Shown: positions 7,713 through 16,864 of the stretch, piece by piece | Layout: each line of letters begins with the position of its first letter | How positions within the stretch are numbered: the stretch's first letter is position 1 | DNA from: DATEKX01 sp963726785 | GTDB taxonomy: Bacteria; Acidobacteriota; Blastocatellia; UBA7656 | Direction of reading: 5' to 3' | Assembly (NCBI GenBank): GCA_963726785.1 | Contig: CAVSDJ010000001.1 | Coordinates: forward strand, 558,001 to 622,000 | Length of the DNA stretch: 64,000 nt | Translations under genes and position numbers: made by a program | Notes under the pieces: model-generated | What the model was told of the DNA's origin: nothing | Database searches by the model: none | The model's input: the letters and a program-made list of their open reading frames with translations, nothing else

Positions 7713-9428
7713 ATGTACTCACTCTTTTATGTGCTGACTAAACAGCATGGCGACGAGTTTGCACCCATCCGATCAAACGAGCAGGCAGTCAAGCGACTGG
7801 TTGGATATTTCGAGGACATAGTAATCGAGCAAAAGCTGTCGGCGCTTGTGCTCGAAGGGCGTTGTCTGAACGGCGACGCTGAGCGCGAGGTCGAGCGCGC
7901 GGCTAAACTAGCTTCTGCTGCTCGCCAAATATATTTATTCTCGTGCGATCAGGATTGCGCCGCGAGAACATGGGAGCCGGAAGAATTTCCTAACCTCACG
8001 GTTCTCGAAGAACGCGAACACCACAAGATCGAGACAGGCCCGTTCATACTGGTGATGGAGTCGCGTTTTTGCGGCCTGCTTGCTTCGTATGCCATTCACG
8101 AAGAAGAGAACAATCACGCAAAGACATATGAGATGGTATGGACGTTTGACCCGAACGTCGTTTTCACTGCGGCTGAATACTTGATGGCTCGAATAGGCGC
8201 GCAAAAACCTGAAGCGCGCGCGCAGCTTGAAACGCTGTTGAACTTGAGCACGACGCGAGACGCTTCGCTGAGACTCGCGCTGACATTCACGACGAAGCTT
8301 GCGACGCTGATGCAGCGGCAGAACGAACTTGAGATGGCTACCAATCGCATAAGCTCTGCCATTTCCAGCACGCTTGATTTGGAGTCAATATTGCAAGCAG
8401 CAGTCGAAGAGGTCGGACGCGCGCTCAAGGCTCGCCGCTCGGCATTAGTGTTATGGCAGGAAGGAACAAGCAGACCCGAAGGCATGAGCGTATACGAGCG
8501 GGCAGACGAGCCGCCGCCGGATGTCGCTATTTCCGAATCAAGCAATGATAGTTCGGAACAGCAGCCAAAAGAAGCGGCAGCCAATTCGGTCACTTCTTAT
8601 CTCGCTCCAATATCTCTTGCGCTGACGTCTCAGCCTGAGACGGTTGATGCGGATGAGGAATGCGCGCCTGAGCAAGAGCATCAAACCACGCAAAGCAAAA
8701 CACCCGATAGATTCGTGATTGGAAACAAGTTGGATATACCCGGCGCTCTCGAAATTCCAATCACATATCGCAACAGCGTCATAGGCGTTTTGGTAGTCGA
8801 AGATGACACGCCTAATCGCAATTGGGAAGACGAAGAGGTGCTGATGGTCAAAACGGTTTCAGATCAGCTTGCTGTCGCCATCAGCCACGCGCGCCTGTTT
8901 CGGCAGGTGCAAACTCAAGCGATGACCGATGCGCTGACAGGGCTTTTCAATCACAGGTATTTTCAAGAGCGCCTTGATCGCGAAATGAAGCTTGCAGACC
9001 GCAACAACGATCAGGTCTCTTTGATACTTCTCGACCTCGATCATCTGAAACGGATAAACGACACGCACGGCCATCGCACAGGGGACGCGGCGCTGTGCCA
9101 TGCTGCGCAAATCATGCAATCAACCGTGCGCGAGGTAGACATCTGCGCGCGCTATGGCGGCGAAGAGTTTGTCATAGTCCTGCCGCAATGCGGTCGAGAG
9201 GATGCGATTGGCGTAGCCGAGCGGCTTCGAGAAATGATAGCTTCAAAGCCTGTCTCGAAGGTCGGACAGGTGACGGCGAGCTTCGGCGTTGCGACTTATC
9301 CGGCGGCTGCCAAGACTAAAGAGGAATTGATAGAGATGGCTGATCGCGCAATGTATCTTGCGAAAGCTGCTGGCCGCAATCGCGTGCGAACCTTAATGCA
9401 TCGCTCGTATTCGGGGATCAATCTATGA
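7713..9428 (+). CDS. Diguanylate cyclase with DICT and GAF sensory domains
   Basis: 571 residues (ATG 7713 preferred over TTG 7710). Residues 1 to about 165 match a DICT-type sensory module (YVLTKQHGDEFAPI... VMESRFCGLLASY), about 200-395 a GAF domain interrupted by a polar Glu/Ser-rich insert (about 265-335), and about 405-560 a GGDEF domain. The catalytic loop is GGEEF (about 482-486), with an intact RxxD inhibitory site five residues before it (REVD), and YLAKAAGRN near the end. It should make c-di-GMP from GTP and be product-inhibited. No membrane segment, so it is a cytoplasmic sensor; the ligand or light signal is unknown. Monocistronic. Confidence 0.93.
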   Translation: MYSLFYVLTKQHGDEFAPIRSNEQAVKRLVGYFEDIVIEQKLSALVLEGRCLNGDAEREVERAAKLASAARQIYLFSCDQDCAARTWEPEEFPNLTVLEEREHHKIETGPFILVMESRFCGLLASYAIHEEENNHAKTYEMVWTFDPNVVFTAAEYLMARIGAQKPEARAQLETLLNLSTTRDASLRLALTFTTKLATLMQRQNELEMATNRISSAISSTLDLESILQAAVEEVGRALKARRSALVLWQEGTSRPEGMSVYERADEPPPDVAISESSNDSSEQQPKEAAANSVTSYLAPISLALTSQPETVDADEECAPEQEHQTTQSKTPDRFVIGNKLDIPGALEIPITYRNSVIGVLVVEDDTPNRNWEDEEVLMVKTVSDQLAVAISHARLFRQVQTQAMTDALTGLFNHRYFQERLDREMKLADRNNDQVSLILLDLDHLKRINDTHGHRTGDAALCHAAQIMQSTVREVDICARYGGEEFVIVLPQCGREDAIGVAERLREMIASKPVSKVGQVTASFGVATYPAAAKTKEELIEMADRAMYLAKAAGRNRVRTLMHRSYSGINL

Positions 9429-9453
9429 TTTGAAATCTCAAGTTGACTATAAT

Positions 9454-10995
9454 TCATCTGCGCCGAAAGACCTTTATCCGTCCAACCGACAGCGCCTCTT
9501 GAAACTTCTCTGTAAGATCGCGAGCGAGCGCAGCGTTCCCATGCAGCCACTGGTCGAGCGGGTCGCCTTCCTGAATTATGACGGTTGATACGTCGCCGGG
9601 AAGACGGTCGTTTATTTCATGCCATCGCAAAGTGCCTTCGTGAATGATCTGGGAATATCGCAAGCCACCCTGAGATACGAGCGGGCCGAGCGCGCCTGTG
9701 TTCATCAGTAACATCGGTCTCACAGGATTAGCGTTGAGCCACGCAGCTACACGCGCTCGTTCACGCGCGGGCCGAGCGTTTACCCCGTTGCGATAGCCCT
9801 CTTGATAAACTCGCGATCTGCGACGGCCCTTCTGAAATCAAATAGCCATACTGCAATGCAATGATCGAACAAACGCAAACGGTCGCCCATCGTCGCGCTT
9901 TGCCTTTGAAGAAGAGAATGCAAACAGGCGCAAACAACGCAACTGCCAGAAGATGCGGCAGTCCGTAGCGCACGTTGTGAAGCCCAAACGCGCTCAGAGG
10001 GAATATTTGAATCTCGCCGCGATAGAGACTCAGAGCGTGAAAGAAGAAGGGAACCAGAAGCAGAAGAGCAGGCGCGTATTCGATTAACGTTCGTCGCTTC
10101 ACGACGAGAAAGCGCGCAAGTCCCGTCGCAAAAAGAAGAATCAAAAACGGCCCGATGCAGACAGCAGCGGTGACAACGATCATCAACACATCAACAGCAA
10201 TGTGCCCGATGAATATCTTTGACCATCCGAGCCTCGCTTCGTTTTCAAGAAATATTCCTCGCGCAGAATGAGGCCCGCTGAAGAATTCAAAGCATTGCCG
10301 TAGATGGCCCAATTGTGCCACAGCCAGTAGGCAGGCCCCGCTGCTACGATCACTGCGAAAAGGGCGCTGCTTTTTATCCTCGCCTTTGCATCGCCTCGAC
10401 ACGCAAACGCGACCACCAGTACGGACAACACAGCAACCGGCCACGCTTCATAACGCGCAAGCGTCGCAATCGTCATCGCAAAGGCAGCAATAATCAATCG
10501 CTTTGTGGTCTGGTCCGTCGCCCAGCGTTGCAGCGCATAGACTGCTAAGGCAAGCGCGCCCATGAAAACAGATTCAGTCATCGGAGTCGATTGCATGTAG
10601 AGCGCGCTCGGATTGAGCATGAATATCGCGACAGAAATCAGCGGCAAGATTTCATTCAATCGTCCATCTTCATTGCGATAAAAAATCTTTGCCAGCAAGT
10701 AAAGCGCGACGGCTGCGACGACAAACGAGATCATCGAAACGATGCTGCCCGCAATGCCCGTTCGCCACAGGAAATCGTTTGCCACCAGAGGCAGCATCAA
10801 CACCGTTTGCAGCGGAAGCCAGGGCGTGCCTATTTGAATGTATCGTTGCCAGAGCGAATCGTCGGGCGAGTCTACGACCTTGCGAGCGATGTTGACGTGC
10901 GCGACCCCATCGCCGTAGTGATTTGTCATCCCTTGACTGAAAAAGTAAATGAACGATGCGATGGATAGGGTCGAGGCGATTATTGCGACTGTCAA
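9454..10995 (-). pseudogene. GT-C membrane glycosyltransferase (PMT/ArnT-like), frameshifted
   Basis: Three overlapping frames form one multi-pass membrane protein of at least 510 residues: 10995 to about 10290, then to about 9800, then 9723 to 9454. The N-terminal part has a hydrophobic helix followed by an acidic luminal loop (HYGDGVAHVNIARKVVD), typical for GT-C enzymes that use polyprenyl-phosphate sugars, and about ten hydrophobic helices follow. The C-terminal piece is a soluble periplasmic domain. Coding sequence continues in frame upstream of 10995 (QSLVTRRPVL) to about 11090 without an obvious ATG, so a further indel near the start is likely. Acceptor unknown. It follows aroF directly. 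Confidence 0.65.
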
Positions 10996-11098
10996 AACAG
11001 GGCGGCGTGTGACAAGCGATTGCAGGAAGTTAAAGCGAGAGGCAATAAAGACTTCGGCTTTTTCTTCGCGGTTGACTTTTTGATCGTCATTGATCGCA

Positions 11099-12192
11099 TC
11101 AGCTAGGCAATGGCAAAGGGGTTATCGCTGAAATTTTTGCCTTTTGCTTTTTGCCTTTTGCCTTTTTCATGCCGGGGCTTGCTGCGGTCTCGGCGATCAC
11201 CGTATGGATGGCTCGAACTTCGGCCACAAGTTGTTTGAACATATCAGGCAAAAGCGCTTGCGGGCCATCCGACAGAGCGCGTTCCGGGTGATCGTGTACT
11301 TCGACCATAACACCGTCAGCGCCGACCGCTATTGATGCTCGCGCGAGAGGTAGAACTTTGTGACGCTTGCCTGTGCCGTGCGACGGGTCAACGATGATCG
11401 GAAGATGAGAACGATTCTGCACGGCGGGGACTATCGAAAGATCGAGCGTGTTGCGCGTGTGGTCTGCAAATGTTCGCACGCCGCGTTCGCACAGGATGAC
11501 GTTATAGTTGCCTTCGGCCATGATGTATTCAGCCGCGAGCAGGAGTTCTTCAAGCGTGGCCGACATCCCGCGTTTGAGCATAACAGGTTTGCGCGCCTGC
11601 CCCACGCGGCGCAGCAGCGAAAAGTTCTGCATGTTTCGCGCGCCGATTTGCATGACGTCTGCGTACTCTTCGACCACGTCTGCGGTCTCTGTGTCCAGAA
11701 CTTCGGTGACGATGTGCAGTCCGAAACGTTCGCGCACTTCGCCAGTATCTTCAACCCTTCCACGCCGAGTCCCTGAAAAGAATAAGGCGAAGTGCGCGGC
11801 TTGAATGCGCCGCCGCGAAAGAATTTCACGCCGCACGAAGCGACTATTTCAGCTATCGCCATCGTTTGCTCTAATGATTCGACAGCGCACGGGCCTGCGA
11901 TGATGGCCGGTTCAAGCCCGCCTATTTCAGCATCGCCTACGCGAACTATAGTGTCTTCCTGTTTGAGGTCGCGGCTGACAAGCTTGTACGGCTTGGAAAC
12001 TCTAATGGCTTCGGCCACGCCTGCGAGATTTTCAAAGTGGCCCGGTTCAATCGCGCCCTGATTGCCTGTTATGCCGATTGCGATGCGAGTCGCGCCGGGC
12101 ATCGGATGCGGCTTCAATCCAAGATCAGTTATGACTTTCAATACTTCTTCCACCTGCCGGTCGGTGGCATCGTGCTTCATTACGATCAGCAT
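11099..12192 (-). pseudogene. aroF: 3-deoxy-7-phosphoheptulonate (DAHP) synthase, one frameshift
   Basis: Two overlapping frames reconstruct a DAHP synthase of the type I-beta (KDPG-aldolase-like) group, which condenses PEP and erythrose-4-phosphate in the first step of the shikimate pathway. Residues 1-70 form the N-terminal ferredoxin-like regulatory domain (VMKHDATDRQVEEVL). The barrel then shows IIAGPCAVES and GGAFKPRTSPYSFQG; after a break near 11755, EVRERFGLHIVTEVLD, IGARNMQNFSLL, ILCERG and VDPSHGTGKR follow. The C-terminus ends in a low-complexity Lys/Gly/Gln tail encoded by a purine-rich repeat (about 11135-11170), perhaps a short repeat array captured by the ORF. SD AGGAGAG precedes ATG 12192. 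Enzyme call firm; the break is probably a sequence error. Confidence 0.88.
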
Positions 12193-12267
12193 GGCAACTC
12201 TCCTCTTTCGCAGGCGATCTTCTAATTGATTGTATAGCTGTCTGGTGCGCTTGAAGCAAACATTACA

Positions 12268-14255
12268 TCACATTCGCTCTGGAACTTCTATGCCGAGCAC
12301 ATCGAGCGCCGCAATCAACTGCCTGCGCGCGATGGCCGTTATTGCAACCAGAAGCGCGCGCCGCGCCGTGTCTTGTTCAGACAGTATGTGATAGTTGTGA
12401 TAAAAGAGGTTGAACGCTTTGGCCAGTTGAAAAGCCCACTTCGCAACTATTGAAGGCTCAAGCGCGGTGACTGCGCCTCGCACGACATCCGACAATCTGG
12501 CTGCCAGATACACGAGCGACCATAGATCATCGCCCGCCTCGCCTTCGAGCAGTTCGTTGATTCGTTCGCGCGGAATGCTTTGAATATCGGCGCCTGTCAG
12601 ATCAAGCCAGCGTCCGCCAGCTTGCGAAATATCGAATTGGCGCGAACGACCGAATATTGAATGTAAGGCCCTGTCTCGCCGTCGAACGCGAGCGCTTCTT
12701 TCAAGTCGAACGCGATTATCGAATTGCGCGAATACTTCAGCAGGAAATATCTCAGCGCGCCGATAGCAATCTTGTGCGCGGTGTCGAGCTTGTCTTGCTC
12801 GCTCAGATCGGCGTGACGGCTTGCGACTTCTGCTAATGCGCTCGATTCAAGCTGGTCAATGAAATCGTCAATCTTCACGCCAAGCCCTTTGCGACCCGAC
12901 ATGCTGACTGCGCCGCGCTTCGGTCTTCTTCCGATAATTGCTGCCCAAGACGCTCGGCTGTCGCAGCCGTGAGCGTCACTTTTTCGTAGCCGAGATGTGC
13001 GCTGCGCTCGACTCGCTCGTTGCGCTCAACTGCCATCACGCCAAGCTTGACGTAGTGCTGCAGGGTAAGATTGGCCTATGTCAATCACGTTGAAGTAAGC
13101 CGCGCCGTTTCCGAATCGCTGATGATTCGGGTCATTCTCACTAGCATCAGAGGTCGTGATCCAGGCAACGTGACCGTCGGGGTAAGTGCGAAAAGGCTTG
13201 TAGTAAAAATCCAAATCGAGCTGGCCGAGCTTCCACAAGTGAAACGCTATATCTTTGCCCGTGTAGGTGACCGTACCGTTCGAGCGCACGATCACTTTGT
13301 CTGCTTCGTGTTCGGACTCTTCATCCTGTTGGCCGCCTTCTTCCTCTTCAGCGCGCATCACCCAGCAGCCCGCGAGCTTGCCTTCGGTAGCAAGCTCGAT
13401 TGCGCCACGCTCTTTGAGCAACTCGAAAGCTTTATTCCAGATGTGAAGATGAATCACATCTGATTCGCGCGGCAACAAATCGTATGTGATGCCCACGCGC
13501 AACATCGTGTCGAGATGGCAGCCAAGAATTCTTGTAGAGATGTAATCAGCCGTCTCGTAAATCTCGCCTTTGCCGGATTCAAGCTCGTGCAAAACGTCTG
13601 TGCGATGTTCGAGCCGCGAGCGATCTTCTTCATAGAAGCCGCCTACGCGGGCGTACAAGTCCCAGCAGTAATAATCGAACTTGTCGTCTATCGCCTTAAT
13701 CTCTTCCAGAGTTTTCTGTTCGATGTATTTGAAGCCCACGACGACATCTGCGACCTGCACGCCCGTGTTATCAATGTAGTTCTGCACTTCAACAGTTTCA
13801 CCCGCCGCGCGAAGAAGCCTGACCGTCGTGTCGCCTAACACGGCATTGCGCAAATGGCCGATGTGCGCAGCCTTGTTCGGATTGACAGCCGTGTGCTCAA
13901 CGATTAACTTCCCGCCCAGTTGCGGAGCCGTCTGTTGCGCTTCGCCCGTGGCGCTTAGAAGATAATCCGCGCGGTCAAAAAAGACGTTGACGTAACCCGC
14001 GCCCGCTGTTTCAACGCGAGCGACGCCTTCGACTCCGCGCATCTCTTCTGCGAGACGCGTGGCGATGTCTCTTGGATTTTGCTTCTGGCCTGTGGCGGCT
14101 TTTAATCTCTTCGCAATCTCGAAGGCGACGGGGAAAGCCAGATCGCCAAGCTCTGTTCGCGGAGGCACTTCGATGTTGAACTCCGCGAGGTCAATATCAA
14201 ACAGTTTCTTAATGGCCGAGCGTAATCGCTCGCGCACCGCTTCTTGAATAGTCAT
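12268..14255 (-). pseudogene. argS: Arginyl-tRNA synthetase, three frameshifts
   Basis: Start ATG 14255; the open frame further upstream runs into the insertion sequence and is not coding. The first piece (to about 13065) has the N-terminal add-1 domain, the HIGH-equivalent PNKAAHIGHLRNAVLGD and the Rossmann core (VQNYIDNTGVQVADV; VTYTGKDIAFHLWKLG). Breaks occur near 13060, 12910 and 12610. Between them the frames supply HLGYEKVTLTAATAERLG, MSGRKGLGVKIDDFID (the KMSKS equivalent), DGETGPYIQYSVVRANSI and the anticodon-binding domain ending ...IARRQLIAALDVLGIEVPERM. About 660 residues in all. It charges tRNA-Arg and is essential, so three genuine inactivating mutations are implausible unless a second copy exists. 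Confidence 0.88.
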
Positions 14256-14355
14256 TTCCCGATAGGCTCCTGATCTTGAATCATTAAGGATGGCTTTCTG
14301 CCATCGAGTTGAATCGAAAATATTATCAGCCGATATGCGCTTTTGAAAGGCGCGA

Positions 14356-14364
14356 CGTTTGACT
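14356..14364. repeat. Target-site duplication, left copy
   Basis: CGTTTGACT directly abutting the left inverted repeat of the insertion sequence; the identical 9-mer is at 15823-15831. Confidence 0.9.
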
Positions 14365-15822
14365 GGGTGCGCGAAGTGAAAGTAGGTAGCCTCAAGCTGC
14401 TTTTGGCCAATCCAAGCTAACGACGGGTTTTGGACACAGTTCATCAAGCCTCTCATTGAGTACAAAACTCCTCAACGCCAGCATCGCATCGGCTCCTGCC
14501 TCACTCCATCTCATACCAGCCTGCTTACAGCGCGCCGTCACCATCTGCTTGCACGTCGATTCGACTGCCCCACTCCCGATTGGCAATCCCGCTTCCTCAT
14601 ACTCCCCATACTTCATCTGCTCTTGCCTCACTCTCATATATTTGATCGCTGCGCTTCTTACCCGCTCCCCCTCCTCGTTTCTCATCCGCAGTCCTCTCAT
14701 CGCCGCAACCACTTGTCTGACTCGTCCCCCCTTAAGTTGACTTAACTTCTTGTGCGCCCATCGCTGCGACGCTGCCGTTGCCTCTCCCCATCGCGCGTTG
14801 GCTACGGCCCAGATTCGCTCCGAGGCGTGATAATAATCCAAGATGCGCCGCGATTTCGGGAATAATAACTCGGCGGTTTGATCAATCCACTCCGCCCCAT
14901 CGCCCAGCACGATGATCTGATCCTGCTGACGAATCCCTGCTCGCAAACACAGCGCCCACAGCCTTTGGCGGAACCCAACCACATCACCTCGCCGCGCACA
15001 GCGATAGCGCTGCAACAGTTCCCATCGCCCGGCTTGGATCTCGATGCGCTGGCTGAGTTCATAAACTACGCCGCATTTGACCTCCTGCCACGAGCCGTCC
15101 TGCAAGCCAAGTTGCACGCCATCCATCTCGACGATAAAAGTGCGCGGCACTGGCTGATGCGGCCCACGAGTTTCGCCTAACCCTTGTCTTGCCGCCTGCT
15201 GCTCTTCCTGGTGTTGGAGTTGTTCGGCCTCAGCGCCAAGCTCTTCGGCAATGGTTTCGATTTGTCGGGCACTGAGCCGCACAGCGCTAACTTCTGCAAG
15301 TATCTGCTCGGCCTTATGAAAAGGCAGGTGAGCCGAAAGCAGCGCCAGCGCGCGCTCGACGCCGGGCGAAATCTCACGCGTTGATTGCCCGATTTGGACG
15401 TCGAGAGGAGAAGCGCTTGAGCCACACTGGGGGCAGCGGTAATAAGCCCGCTTGTAAGTGACCTCGCCGATCAGCGTACGCACAGTCTTTTCTGAGTAAC
15501 GATGGAAGCGCTGTTTGCAGCCACAGTCGCAGGGACGAGATGATGAGCTATAGCCGGTGCCTGTTTGCTGGAGTTGGTCAGTCATGGCCAGTTGTGAGAT
15601 GCGTTGACCTAAAGCGAGAGCGGCTTGTTCAAGGGTGGCCATAGATAAAGGTTGACTGGCTGAGGAGGTGGCGTTGGCGCGAAGTTGTTCCAGCCAATGT
15701 TGAGTAGCGGTTATAATCTGATCAGTGAGGGTCATCGGAGGTGTAGTCCTTTCGCATAAGTTAATTGACACGAAAAGTCTACCCTCCGTCCTCATTTCTA
15801 CCTACTCTGACTTCGCGCACCC
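14365..15822 (-). mobile_element. Complete ISKra4-like insertion sequence (1458 bp)
   Basis: Bounded by terminal inverted repeats: 14365-14389 and 15798-15822 match at 23 of 25 positions (both begin GGGTGCGCGAAGT inward). It is flanked by a perfect 9-bp duplication. It contains one transposase gene occupying nearly all of its length. It sits 110 bp upstream of argS in the same orientation as argS, so read-through from the transposase could affect argS. Intact frame, intact ends and identical duplications indicate a recent insertion. Confidence 0.93.
14392..15735 (-). CDS. ISKra4-family transposase
   Basis: About 447 residues from ATG 15735, chosen over 15795 because the family begins near here and AAAGGA lies upstream. 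An N-terminal zinc-binding region (CDCGCKQRFHRY ... YYRCPQCGSS) precedes the RNase H-like core: VEMDGVQLGL (first Asp), VLGDGAEWIDQ (second Asp) and a C-terminal GLPIGSGAVESTCKQMV holding the Glu. This pattern is typical of ISKra4-type DDE transposases. No frameshift or stop, unlike many host genes around it. Confidence 0.9.
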   Translation of the reverse strand: MTLTDQIITATQHWLEQLRANATSSASQPLSMATLEQAALALGQRISQLAMTDQLQQTGTGYSSSSRPCDCGCKQRFHRYSEKTVRTLIGEVTYKRAYYRCPQCGSSASPLDVQIGQSTREISPGVERALALLSAHLPFHKAEQILAEVSAVRLSARQIETIAEELGAEAEQLQHQEEQQAARQGLGETRGPHQPVPRTFIVEMDGVQLGLQDGSWQEVKCGVVYELSQRIEIQAGRWELLQRYRCARRGDVVGFRQRLWALCLRAGIRQQDQIIVLGDGAEWIDQTAELLFPKSRRILDYYHASERIWAVANARWGEATAASQRWAHKKLSQLKGGRVRQVVAAMRGLRMRNEEGERVRSAAIKYMRVRQEQMKYGEYEEAGLPIGSGAVESTCKQMVTARCKQAGMRWSEAGADAMLALRSFVLNERLDELCPKPVVSLDWPKAA

Positions 15823-15831
15823 CGTTTGACT
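15823..15831. repeat. Target-site duplication, right copy
   Basis: CGTTTGACT immediately after the right inverted repeat; identical to 14356-14364. Confidence 0.9.
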
Positions 15832-15874
15832 GTACCTACTCAGCCAGTTGTGGCCGCGTCAGCGGCAGGTTGAG

Positions 15875-16018
15875 TTTAGCCGTGTACTTCAGCACGGATG
15901 AAATTGAGATTAGGCAGCCACGTCGCGTCAGCGACGATTGAGCCGAGACACAATCGTCGCTGACGCGACGTGATCTATTATGAACACATCCGACCGTGCA
16001 CTGAAGTACACGGCTAAA
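15875..16018. repeat. Nested 144-bp palindrome, family C
   Basis: Outer arms of 18 bp (15875-15892 and 16001-16018) match perfectly, and inner arms of 22 bp (15919-15940 and 15951-15972) match perfectly around a 10-nt loop. The inner stem includes CGTCGCGTCAGCGACG. It begins 44 bp beyond the insertion sequence and ends about 90 bp before the sirtuin start. No ORF explains it. It looks like a REP/MITE-type palindrome. Confidence 0.8.
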
Positions 16019-16111
16019 TTCATATGTCACTACGCGGCTGAAGAGTTATGTTTGACTTTGCGCTGTGCGGTTTATAGCATACTGGTTTCACCAGGAGGTG
16101 TGAAACTCGCT

Positions 16112-16864
16112 GTGGTACTGACGGAAGTCACAGACGAACTGCTAAGGATTTTCGACAGCGCGCAACGGGTCGCTGTGCTGACGGGCGCGGGCATATCCGC
16201 CGAAAGCGGCGTGCCTACGTTTCGCGGAGGCGGCGACACGGAAATCTGGACGTGGCGCGGGCGACCCATAACCGAATTGTCTTCAGCAGAATTGATAGCG
16301 ACTGATCCGAAACTTGTCTGGGAGTGGTTCGATTATCGTCGCGGGATGCTGACAAGCGTTCAGCCTAACCGAGGACATTATGCGCTGGCAGAGTGGGAGC
16401 GCAGGTTTTCCGAGTTCACGCTGATTACGCAGAACATTGACGACCTGCATCGCGCTGCGGGGAGCCTCAACGTGCTCGAAGTTCACGGCAATATCTGGCG
16501 CGCGCGCTGCCTTCGCTGCGCAAGCGTGTTCGACGCGCGCGAAACGCCGCTCGAACAGAACCCGCCGTTATGTTTCGTGTGCGGCGCGGCGGCGCGTCCC
16601 GATGTTGTGCTGTTCGGCGAGATGCTTCCTGAATCCATATTCGAGCGCGCGGAAGAAGCATCTGCACGCGCCGATCTGTTTTTCGTCATCGGAACTTCGG
16701 CTGTTGTCTATCCGGCGGCGAGCCTCCCTGTTGCCGCGAAACAAGCGGGCGCGCGCATTATCGAAGTCAATCCCGAGAGGACTGACATTTCGTTTTTTGC
16801 TGACTTCACTGTGCTCGGCAAAGCTGGCGAAATCCTTCCTCAGTTCATCAAGGAGCGAGGCTGA
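16112..16864 (+). CDS. NAD-dependent protein deacylase (sirtuin)
   Basis: About 250 residues. The open frame extends upstream into the palindrome, but homology begins near GTG 16112; an AGGAGG lies at 16093-16098 (13-nt spacing, somewhat long; GTG 16100 is too close). Sir2 motifs: GAGISAESGVPTFRG, TQNIDDLH (catalytic His in the following VLEVHGN), two Cys pairs for zinc (CLRC and CFVC), GTSAVVYPAASLP and IEVNPE. It removes acyl groups from lysines using NAD. In the acyl-pocket motif, usually Y-x-x-R in desuccinylase-type enzymes, this protein reads F-D-Y-R. The stop overlaps the larC start. Confidence 0.92.
   Translation: MVLTEVTDELLRIFDSAQRVAVLTGAGISAESGVPTFRGGGDTEIWTWRGRPITELSSAELIATDPKLVWEWFDYRRGMLTSVQPNRGHYALAEWERRFSEFTLITQNIDDLHRAAGSLNVLEVHGNIWRARCLRCASVFDARETPLEQNPPLCFVCGAAARPDVVLFGEMLPESIFERAEEASARADLFFVIGTSAVVYPAASLPVAAKQAGARIIEVNPERTDISFFADFTVLGKAGEILPQFIKERG

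Noticed and set aside
11135..11170. Lys-rich C-terminal tail of DAHP synthase as a functional domain
   Set aside because: It is encoded by a simple purine-rich repeat and lies beyond the barrel; more likely a repeat captured by the frame.
14256..14465. N-terminal extension of argS into the insertion sequence
   Set aside because: The homologous protein starts at ATG 14255; the upstream residues are encoded by flanking DNA and the IS terminus.
15980..16111. Longer N-terminus of the sirtuin
   Set aside because: It would be encoded by the right arm of the family C palindrome and has no homology character; Sir2 homology begins near 16112.
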